From assembly GCA_946407735.1 (NCBI GenBank), contig CAMJPL010000004.1, positions 70,782 through 134,781 of the forward strand: 64,000 nucleotides of DNA, given 5' to 3'. Numbering within the stretch: the first letter of the stretch is position 1; each line of letters begins with the position of its first letter. Of the stretch, positions 50,585 to 56,996 are shown piece after piece. Origin of the DNA: an uncultured Clostridia bacterium (GTDB taxonomy: Bacteria > Bacillota > Clostridia > Oscillospirales > CAG-272). The translations under genes and the position numbers were made by a program. The notes below the pieces were generated by a model. That model was given only the letters and a program-made list of their open reading frames with translations, was not told where the DNA came from and did no database searches.

Positions 50585-51746
50585 CGTCTTCCTTAGGGGT
50601 CTCGCCCTCGGTGTAGTCCATGTCAGCCGACAGCTCTATATCGGAGGAGGTGTCGGTGAACTGCGCGTCGTGAACGGAGCTTCCGTCATGGTTTTCGTTA
50701 TGCAGGTGGAAGCCTCCCTGAATCCTCGTGACCGGATTCTTTATGATCTTGAGCTCGATGATGAAGATCACCAGAGCCGCGGCGAGCATGACACCGGCCT
50801 GTATCAGCTTCTCGGAGGTGAACATGACGGCGGCGAGGCTCAGTATGCCGGTTATGGCGTAGAGTATGCCGACCGCCTGCTTCTGGTTGAAGCCGAGATT
50901 GATGAGTCTGTGATGGATATGATCCTTGTCGCCCTTGAACGGGTTCTTGTGGTTGAGCACCCGGCGGAAGAAGGAGGATATCGTCTCAAACAGCGGATAG
51001 CCGAACACGGCGATCGGGATGATGAACGATATGACGGCGTGCCATTTGAAGACGCCCTCGATGCTCAGCACCGCCATCGTATAGCCGAGGAACAGCGCTC
51101 CGGTATCGCCCATGAAGGTCTTCGCCGGATAGAAGTTGAACGGCAAAAATCCCATGCAGGACGCGGCAAGGATGGCGATTATCAGCGCCGACTGCGGCAC
51201 CGGCGACATCATCAGCATGATCATGAGAAGCGACAGCGAGGCGATCATCGAAACGCCGCATGAAAGCCCGTCGAGCCCGTCGATCAGGTTTATGGCGTTC
51301 GTCATGCCGACGATCCAGCCGATGGATATCACCCAGCTGAGCCAGGCCGGGAAGATGATGTACGTCTCACCGAAGCTGAGGAACTGGATCCTGAACCCGA
51401 CGCCGACCGTCACCGCCGCGACACATACCTGCACCGCCAGCTTGAGCAGCGCCGGAAGATCCTTCACATCGTCGACTACTCCCATGACGGCGATTATAAG
51501 CCCGCCGATGAGGATCGTGACAACGGTCCGGTTTATGCCGCAGAAAAGCAGGACGGTCAGGGCGAAGGCGAAATAAATCGACACTCCGCCGATCCTCGGT
51601 ATCGGATGGTTGTGCATCCTCCGGTTGTCCTTCGGCACGTCTATGGCTCCGATCTTATGCGCGAAGACCATGGAGGCCGGGGTGGCGGTGAAGGCTATCA
51701 GCGCGGCGAAAAGCATCGCCGTTAGGGCGTGTATAACGTCCGGCAT
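50568..51746 (-). CDS. Undecaprenyl-phosphate N-acetylglucosaminyl 1-phosphate transferase (TagO/WecA-like)
   Basis: Polyprenyl-phosphate glycosyl-1-phosphate transferase starting wall teichoic acid or polysaccharide synthesis. 392 residues, about eleven helices. Catalytic motifs: RRMHNHPIPRIGGVSIY, MGVVDDVKDLPALLKL (DD pair), MTNAINLIDGLDGL (NAxN..DGLDGL), TFMGDTGALFLG and the HIHHRLINLGF loop near 290. The C-terminal 60 residues form an extra hydrophilic acidic tail (TDTSSDIELSADMDYTEGETP). Directly follows trpS. Confidence 0.92.
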   Translation of the reverse strand: MPDVIHALTAMLFAALIAFTATPASMVFAHKIGAIDVPKDNRRMHNHPIPRIGGVSIYFAFALTVLLFCGINRTVVTILIGGLIIAVMGVVDDVKDLPALLKLAVQVCVAAVTVGVGFRIQFLSFGETYIIFPAWLSWVISIGWIVGMTNAINLIDGLDGLSCGVSMIASLSLLMIMLMMSPVPQSALIIAILAASCMGFLPFNFYPAKTFMGDTGALFLGYTMAVLSIEGVFKWHAVISFIIPIAVFGYPLFETISSFFRRVLNHKNPFKGDKDHIHHRLINLGFNQKQAVGILYAITGILSLAAVMFTSEKLIQAGVMLAAALVIFIIELKIIKNPVTRIQGGFHLHNENHDGSSVHDAQFTDTSSDIELSADMDYTEGETPKEDDEQRQ

Positions 51747-51747
51747 C

Positions 51748-52788
51748 TTACTTTACCTGAACGAAGCCGAGCTTTCTCTGCACCTTCGAGAGAGTCCTGA
51801 CGGCGACATTGGAAGCCTTTGCCGCTCCGTCCTTCATTACCCCCTCAAGGTAGGCCTTGTCCTTCATGAGGCGATCGAACTCCTCTCTTACCGGTCTGAG
51901 CCCGTCGGCCACCGTCTCTCCGACAGCGTTCTTGAAATCGCCGTAGCCCTTACCCTCGAACTCGGCCTCGATCTCGTCATATGTCCTGCCGGTGAAGGCA
52001 GAGTATATCGTCATAAGATTGTTTATCCCGTCCTTGCCCTCGCCGTACCTCACTTCGGTATCGGAATCGGTAACGGCGCGGCGGAACTTGCGGATGATGG
52101 TATCGGGATCGTCAAGGATCGCGACGTATCCGTTGGGGTTGGTATCAGACTTCGACATCTTCTTCGTCGGATCGGCGAGAGAGTTGATCTTCATGCCGAC
52201 CTTCGGGAAATATCCGTCCGGCACGACGAAGGTGTCGCCGTAAACGCCGTTGAACCTCTCGGCGATGACGCGCGCGAGCTCGAGGTGCTGCTTCTGATCG
52301 AGCCCGACGGGGACGAGATCCGCCTGATAAAGAAGGATATCGGCGGCCATAAGCACCGGATAGGTGAAAAGTCCGGCGTTTATATTGTCGGCGTTCTTCG
52401 CCGACTTGTCCTTGAACTGGGTCATGCGAGAGAGCTCGCCGAACATCGTGTAGCAGCCGAGGATCCAGCTGAGCTCGGCGTGCTGATGCACATGGCTCTG
52501 TACAAAGAGGACATTGTCCTCCGGCGAGAGCCCGCAGGCTATGTATATCGCCAGCGTCTCATACGTTCTGCGCCTGAGATCGGCCGGCACCTGACGCACG
52601 GTGATCGCGTGCTCGTCAACGACGCAGTAGATGCAGTCATACTCCGAGCTGAGGGTCTTCCAGTTGCGGATGGCGCCGATGTAGTTGCCTATCGTCAGAA
52701 GGCCGCTCGGCTGAACTCCCGAGAAGATGCGCTTCTTTGCCGCCGGCTTTGAGACGGTCTGTTCCGTTGTTTTGATTTCTTCGCTCAT
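51748..52788 (-). CDS. trpS: Tryptophanyl-tRNA synthetase
   Basis: Class I aminoacyl-tRNA synthetase, 346 residues. SGVQPSGLLTIGNYIGAIRNW holds the HIGH-equivalent TIGN; ADILLYQADLVPVGLDQKQHLELAR and KKMSKSDTNPNG (KMSKS) complete the active site. An extra N-terminal stretch of about 20 residues (MSEEIKTTEQTVSKPAAKK) precedes the fold. It overlaps the upstream aminotransferase by ATGA and therefore has no leader of its own and no T-box. Confidence 0.96.
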   Translation of the reverse strand: MSEEIKTTEQTVSKPAAKKRIFSGVQPSGLLTIGNYIGAIRNWKTLSSEYDCIYCVVDEHAITVRQVPADLRRRTYETLAIYIACGLSPEDNVLFVQSHVHQHAELSWILGCYTMFGELSRMTQFKDKSAKNADNINAGLFTYPVLMAADILLYQADLVPVGLDQKQHLELARVIAERFNGVYGDTFVVPDGYFPKVGMKINSLADPTKKMSKSDTNPNGYVAILDDPDTIIRKFRRAVTDSDTEVRYGEGKDGINNLMTIYSAFTGRTYDEIEAEFEGKGYGDFKNAVGETVADGLRPVREEFDRLMKDKAYLEGVMKDGAAKASNVAVRTLSKVQRKLGFVQVK

Positions 52789-53978
52789 TTTCCCGAAAGC
52801 TCCTTTATCGACTCACCGATGATCTCGACGCCCCTTATGATCTGCTCCTCGCTCGGCGTGGAATATGTTATGCGGAAACTGTCGCTCGGAGCGCTGACGT
52901 CGCAGTTGAACGCAGTTCCCGGAACGACCGCCAGCTTGCGGCTCATCGCCTCCCTGACGAAATCGTCAAGGGCGATGCCCTGCGGCAGAGTGCACCAGAC
53001 GAACAGGCCTCCCTCGGGGCGGGTGAACTTTATTCCGGTGTCCTTGATCTTCTCAAGCTCCGACAGCATTATGCCGCTCTTTCTGCGGTAAAGGGCGCGT
53101 ATATCGGCGATATGGGCGTCGAAATCGCACTCGCGCAGATAGTGATCGACGAGGATCTGGAAGAAGGCGTTGGAATGAACGTCCTCGACCTGCTTCGCGA
53201 CGACCATCTTCGAAACGACGGGCGCGGGAGCGCAGACGAATCCGAGGCGCATGCCGGCGCTGAGCACCTTCGAGAAGGAGCCGCAGTAGATCACGATCCC
53301 GTCCTCGTCCATGCTCTTGATGGTCGGGATCTCCTTGCCCGCGAAGCGGAGCTCGCCGTACGGATTGTCCTCAAGGATCAGCACGCCGTATTTCTTCGCG
53401 AGGCGGTAGATCTCTCTGCGGCGCTCAAGCCCCATCGTTATGCCGGCGGGGTTATGGAAGGTCGGTATCGTGTATATAAGCTTGGCGTTGGGATTCGCCT
53501 TCAGGGCCTCCTCGAGCTTTACGGTGTCCATGCCGCCGTCGTCCATCGGCACGCCGACGAGTCTCGCGCCGCATGAGCGGTAGGCGTTGAGAGCGCCGAT
53601 GAAGGAGGGGTTCTCGGAGATCACGACGTCGCCCTCGTCGCACATGGTCTTGCAGGCGAGCTCAAGCCCCTGCTGACCGCCGGAGACGATGATGGTGCTG
53701 TCGAAGTCGCGGCCGATGCCGAACTTCGTCTTAAGACGGCTGACGACGTCCTCGCGCAGAGCCGGATAACCCTCGGTTATGCTGTACTGGAGCGCCTTTA
53801 CGGCCTCGTCGGTGAAGACTTTCGCGGATATCCTCGCCATATCCTCCTTCGGGAAGGATTCCGGCGCCGGATTCCCGGCGGCGAAGGCGATTATCGACGG
53901 ATCGACGAGCGATTTGAATATCTCACGTATCGCCGACGGCTTCATGTCGGCGAGCTTTGACGAAATATTATATTCCAT
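52785..53978 (-). CDS. PLP-dependent aminotransferase (class I/II, 2-aminoadipate or aromatic type)
   Basis: 397 residues, fold type I. IIAFAAGNPAPESFP at the start, VSGGQQGLELACKTM, IYTIPTFHNPAGITM, ILEDNPYGELRF, the PLP lysine in CGSFSKVLSAGMRLGFV, and the C-terminal FRITYSTPSEEQI arginine region. It belongs to the group containing LysN-like 2-aminoadipate, kynurenine and multi-substrate aromatic aminotransferases. First gene of an operon with trpS, which makes a link to aromatic amino acids attractive but unproved. Confidence 0.88.
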   Translation of the reverse strand: MEYNISSKLADMKPSAIREIFKSLVDPSIIAFAAGNPAPESFPKEDMARISAKVFTDEAVKALQYSITEGYPALREDVVSRLKTKFGIGRDFDSTIIVSGGQQGLELACKTMCDEGDVVISENPSFIGALNAYRSCGARLVGVPMDDGGMDTVKLEEALKANPNAKLIYTIPTFHNPAGITMGLERRREIYRLAKKYGVLILEDNPYGELRFAGKEIPTIKSMDEDGIVIYCGSFSKVLSAGMRLGFVCAPAPVVSKMVVAKQVEDVHSNAFFQILVDHYLRECDFDAHIADIRALYRRKSGIMLSELEKIKDTGIKFTRPEGGLFVWCTLPQGIALDDFVREAMSRKLAVVPGTAFNCDVSAPSDSFRITYSTPSEEQIIRGVEIIGESIKELSGK

Positions 53979-54032
53979 TTATCTTTGCCTTTCAATCAAT
54001 CTGTATAAGCGGCATATGACCTGACAGATATA

Positions 54033-54061
54033 ATTATACAACTTTGCCCGCCTCTTTTCAA
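54033..54061 (-). promoter_or_regulatory. Promoter of the aminotransferase-trpS operon
   Basis: Minus strand TTGAAA (54061-54056), 17 nt, TATAAT (54038-54033). The spacer is made of one arm of the upstream MATE terminator hairpin. Confidence 0.8.
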
Positions 54062-54070
54062 GGCGGGCAA
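54044..54070 (-). terminator. Hairpin terminator after the MATE gene
   Basis: TTGCCCGCCT (54044-54053) and AGGCGGGCAA (54061-54070) form a perfect 10-bp stem; the minus-strand transcript then reads AGTTGTATAATT, a weak T-run. Confidence 0.7.
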
Positions 54071-54108
54071 GGTATTATTTACAAATAATATGCAATGGAA
54101 GGAACGCG

Positions 54109-55461
54109 TCAAGCGGCGTTCGGCGACTTCGCCGCGGCGCCGAGCTTTCTTATCTTCACGATATAAAGCGGGATCAGAAGAAGATCGGCCATCACCCACG
54201 CGACGGGCGACGCGAAGCAGGCTCCGGCGAAGCCCGCCGCCGGAACGAGGGCGAGCGCCACGACCGAGCGTCCGACGAGCTCGAGAAGACCGGCTCCCAT
54301 GGCCTCCATGCTGTGGCCTATGCCCTGCAGGGAGTTCCTGAACAGGAATATAAGCCCGAGGGAGATATAGAACGATCCGTTTATGATAAGGAACTGGTGC
54401 ACCCGCTCGATGATCCTCCCGGCGTCGTCTGAGACGAACAGATATGTGAGATAATGCCCGACGCACGCCATGATCACGCCGACGGCGGCGCAGTAAATGA
54501 CCTCCATGAAAAAGCAGCTTCTGACACCTGCTTTTATTCTGTCCACCCGTCCGGCTCCCTTGTTCTGCCCGCAGTATGTCGCCATGGTGATGCCGAGGGT
54601 CTCCATAGGCATCGTTACGAGCAGCTGGATCTTGAAGCTCGTCGTCATAGCCGCGACGGCGTCGGAGCCGAGCGAATTGACGGCGCTCTGCAGTATGACC
54701 GAGCCGACTGCCGTGATGGAGAACTGAAAACCCATCGGCATGCCGTATCTGAGCAGGCGGAGGATCGCCCTGCCGTCCGGCTTCCACTCGTCGCCGTGCG
54801 GGATGAGGATCTTTACCTTCCTGAAAATGAACATAAGGCAGCAGAGGGCGGATATCGTCTGAGCGAGGACGGTGGCGTACGCCGCGCCCTTCACGCCGAG
54901 TCCGAGCCCTATGACGAAGGCTATATCGCCGACTATGTTGAGCGCGGTCGAGAAGATCAGGAAATAGAGCGGCGTCCGACTGTCGCCGACGGCCCTCAGG
55001 TTGGCGGCGAAGAAGTTGTAGTACAGCGTCGCGTATGCACCGGCGAATATCACGCTTATATAGCTGTACGCCTGATCGCTGATGTTTTCCGGCGTCCCCA
55101 TTATCCTAAGCAGATCGCCGGTGAAGATCATCGTGAGCACCGTGACCGCTCCGCCGAGCACGACCGTGATATAGACCGAGTTGGCGATATATTTTCTCAT
55201 CTCCCCGTAATCCTCGGCGCCGAAATACTGCGATACCGGGATCGCGAGACCGGAGCAGACGCCGAGCACGAATCCGATGACGAGAAAGCTGAGCGAGCCG
55301 GTTGAGCCGACCGCGGCGAGCGCGTCGAGACCGACACCCTGCCCCACGACAGCCGTGTCGATCATATTGTATAGTTCCTGACAAATATTTCCGAGCAGCA
55401 GCGGCAGACAGAACATGAGGATGTTCTTCGTCACGCTGCCGGACGTCATATCCTTGACCAT
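54109..55461 (-). CDS. MATE family efflux transporter
   Basis: Multidrug/flavin-type exporter of 450 residues with twelve hydrophobic helices in two repeats. Family text: TSGSVTKNILMFCLPLLLGNICQELYNMIDTAVVGQ at the N-terminus, MGTPENISDQAYSYISVIF in repeat 1 and the parallel VHQFLIINGSFYISLGLIFLFRNSLQGIGHS in repeat 2. Substrate unknown. Own promoter upstream; ends before the shared terminator/promoter region. Confidence 0.93.
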   Translation of the reverse strand: MVKDMTSGSVTKNILMFCLPLLLGNICQELYNMIDTAVVGQGVGLDALAAVGSTGSLSFLVIGFVLGVCSGLAIPVSQYFGAEDYGEMRKYIANSVYITVVLGGAVTVLTMIFTGDLLRIMGTPENISDQAYSYISVIFAGAYATLYYNFFAANLRAVGDSRTPLYFLIFSTALNIVGDIAFVIGLGLGVKGAAYATVLAQTISALCCLMFIFRKVKILIPHGDEWKPDGRAILRLLRYGMPMGFQFSITAVGSVILQSAVNSLGSDAVAAMTTSFKIQLLVTMPMETLGITMATYCGQNKGAGRVDRIKAGVRSCFFMEVIYCAAVGVIMACVGHYLTYLFVSDDAGRIIERVHQFLIINGSFYISLGLIFLFRNSLQGIGHSMEAMGAGLLELVGRSVVALALVPAAGFAGACFASPVAWVMADLLLIPLYIVKIRKLGAAAKSPNAA

Positions 55462-55506
55462 TATCTGTGTCCGTTCATCTCTTGTGTCGGATTATCCCGA
55501 TTATAT

Positions 55507-55535
55507 ATTTTACATCCGATCCGGCACGAGGTCAA
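55507..55535 (-). promoter_or_regulatory. Promoter of the MATE gene
   Basis: Minus strand TTGACC (55535-55530), 17 nt, TAAAAT (55512-55507). Confidence 0.83.
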
Positions 55536-55550
55536 TACCCAAATTCAGAG

Positions 55551-55579
55551 AAATTCCCGCCCCATAAGGGCGGGAATTT
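55551..55579. terminator. Hairpin after the DUF1080 gene
   Basis: AAATTCCCGCCC (55551-55562) and GGGCGGGAATTT (55568-55579), a perfect 12-bp stem with a 5-nt loop; T-runs on each side are short. Confidence 0.78.
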
Positions 55580-55598
55580 GGTTGTATTTGATGTATTA

Positions 55599-56186
55599 TC
55601 AGTATTTTATGACCCACACGTTTCGGAACGAAACGAGATTGCCGTGATCCTGAAGGATGACCGGTCCCTCGGCCGCCGGCTCGGAGAAGAGACCGCCGGG
55701 CGTGCAGCGAGGAAGGACGAGGTTGTTGTGCACTACTATGCCGTTGTGGACGACGGTTATGACGGCGTTTTCGGTGAGCTTTCCTTCGGCGTCAAAGCGG
55801 GGAGCTCTGACGGCGATATCGTATGTCTGCCACTCGAGCGGAGGCAGCGAGGCGTTCGTGAGAGGCGCGAACAGGCTGTAGATCCCCGAGCAGTCGGAGT
55901 CGCACGGATCGGCCTTGCCGTATGTGTCGAGCACCTGCACCTCGTAGCAGCCGTGGACATAGACGCCGCTGTTCGCGCGGTCCTGACCATGGCAGTCGGG
56001 CATGTACGGCAGACGGAACTCGACATGGAGATGAGCGTCGCCGAACTTCACCTTCGACACGATATTGCCCGTCCCGGGTCTGACTGTGGCAGTGCCGAAC
56101 TCGACGTCCCATTTAGGATCACTGCCGTCCCTGTGAGTAAAGCCGCTGAGATCTTTCCCGTCAAAAAGGATTATCTTCTCCGCCAT
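55599..56186 (-). CDS. 3-keto-disaccharide hydrolase / DUF1080 domain protein
   Basis: 195-residue concanavalin-like jelly roll without signal peptide, so probably cytoplasmic. Family marks: IILFDGKDLSGFTHRDGS, HLHVEFRLP, NSGVYVHGCYEVQVLDTYG, YDIAVRAPRFD and FRNVWVIKY at the end. DUF1080 proteins include 3-keto-glycoside hydrolases and lyases acting after an oxidoreductase step; the FAD oxidoreductase at 19870 is not adjacent. GGAGG 6 nt upstream supports the ATG. Confidence 0.87.
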   Translation of the reverse strand: MAEKIILFDGKDLSGFTHRDGSDPKWDVEFGTATVRPGTGNIVSKVKFGDAHLHVEFRLPYMPDCHGQDRANSGVYVHGCYEVQVLDTYGKADPCDSDCSGIYSLFAPLTNASLPPLEWQTYDIAVRAPRFDAEGKLTENAVITVVHNGIVVHNNLVLPRCTPGGLFSEPAAEGPVILQDHGNLVSFRNVWVIKY

Positions 56187-56215
56187 GATATTTTCCTCCG
56201 TCTCTTATCTTTATT

Positions 56216-56235
56216 CATCATGCCCCGGCATGATG
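56216..56235. promoter_or_regulatory. Palindrome in the DUF1080 leader (candidate operator)
   Basis: CATCATGCC-CC-GGCATGATG, 9-bp perfect arms, located about 25-45 nt downstream of the predicted transcript start. Confidence 0.5.
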
Positions 56236-56267
56236 GCCGTACGCTCCGTCCCGCCGCGGCGTATCTT

Positions 56268-56296
56268 ATTGTAGCATGTTTTTTCCGGCAAGTCAA
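56268..56296 (-). promoter_or_regulatory. Promoter of the DUF1080 gene
   Basis: Minus strand TTGACT (56296-56291), 17 nt, TACAAT (56273-56268). Confidence 0.83.
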
Positions 56297-56423
56297 GAGG
56301 AAAGCCGAAGAAAAGACCCGCTGATCGCGAAATCGACCATCCCATGAGCGGAAAGGCACGGCAGACATAAATAATTCATGATTCTGCAATATATTGCGTC
56401 TACCTGTTTCGGCGAAAATAGGG

Positions 56424-56429
56424 TATAAT
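56424..56429 (+). promoter_or_regulatory. Probable -10 of the peptidase-glycosidase pair
   Basis: GGGTATAAT with -10 TATAAT (56424-56429); the -35 position (TACCTG, 56401-56406) is weak. Confidence 0.55.
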
Positions 56430-56477
56430 CAGAAACAAACGGATCGAAAGCGGAATCTGCATGGCCGGGATATACAT

Positions 56478-56981
56478 ATGAGCGTCACCTTTGAAGAACT
56501 GCTTGAGCGCGATGGGCATTTTATCTACAAAACAAGGGGCAGAAGCATGGAGCCGATGCTCCGTCAGGACAGGGACCTTGTGGTGATAAGCTCTCCGTCA
56601 TCACGTCTGAAGAGATTCGACGTGGCTCTTTACAGGCACGGGGAGGCGTATGTCCTGCACCGTGTGATAAAGGCGAAGGACGGCTGCTATATCATCCGCG
56701 GCGACAACACCTATACAGACGAGACGGTGCCTGAAAGCGCGGTCATAGGAGTGCTTTCCTCCTTTCAGAGAAAAGGGAGACAGATAAGCACCGAAAGCCG
56801 ATGCTACCGTCTGTACGTCCGGCTATGGCTCGCGATCTATCCTATCCGTCGGGCGGTTATCGCCGTACTGAGGAGAGCCGCTGGTACTGCAAAAAGGCTC
56901 CGTGCCGCTCGGGCGGCGAAAAAACGGCTGGATAAAAACGAGCCGGCCGGCGGGAAAAAGACAGAGAAAAAACAGCAATGA
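56478..56981 (+). CDS. S24/S26 family peptidase with SipW-like Ser-His dyad
   Basis: 167 residues. TRGRSMEPMLRQDRDLVVI gives the nucleophile Ser23. In place of the catalytic lysine of classical bacterial signal peptidases the second box is YVLHRVIKAKDG with His61, followed by IIRGDN (Asp76), as in SipW/ER-type peptidases. The N-terminus lacks a clear membrane helix; a moderately hydrophobic stretch (LYVRLWLAIYPIRRAVIAVL, about 115-135) lies near the very basic C-terminus. Proteins like this often sit in peptide-modification loci. The next gene starts 15 nt downstream and is probably co-transcribed. Confidence 0.8.
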   Translation: MSVTFEELLERDGHFIYKTRGRSMEPMLRQDRDLVVISSPSSRLKRFDVALYRHGEAYVLHRVIKAKDGCYIIRGDNTYTDETVPESAVIGVLSSFQRKGRQISTESRCYRLYVRLWLAIYPIRRAVIAVLRRAAGTAKRLRAARAAKKRLDKNEPAGGKKTEKKQQ

Positions 56982-56996
56982 AAAAGGAGATCGGAT

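Noticed and set aside
52785-52795. T-box leader for trpS
   Set aside because: trpS overlaps the preceding aminotransferase by ATGA, so it has no leader of its own, and the operon leader (53979-54026) is too short.
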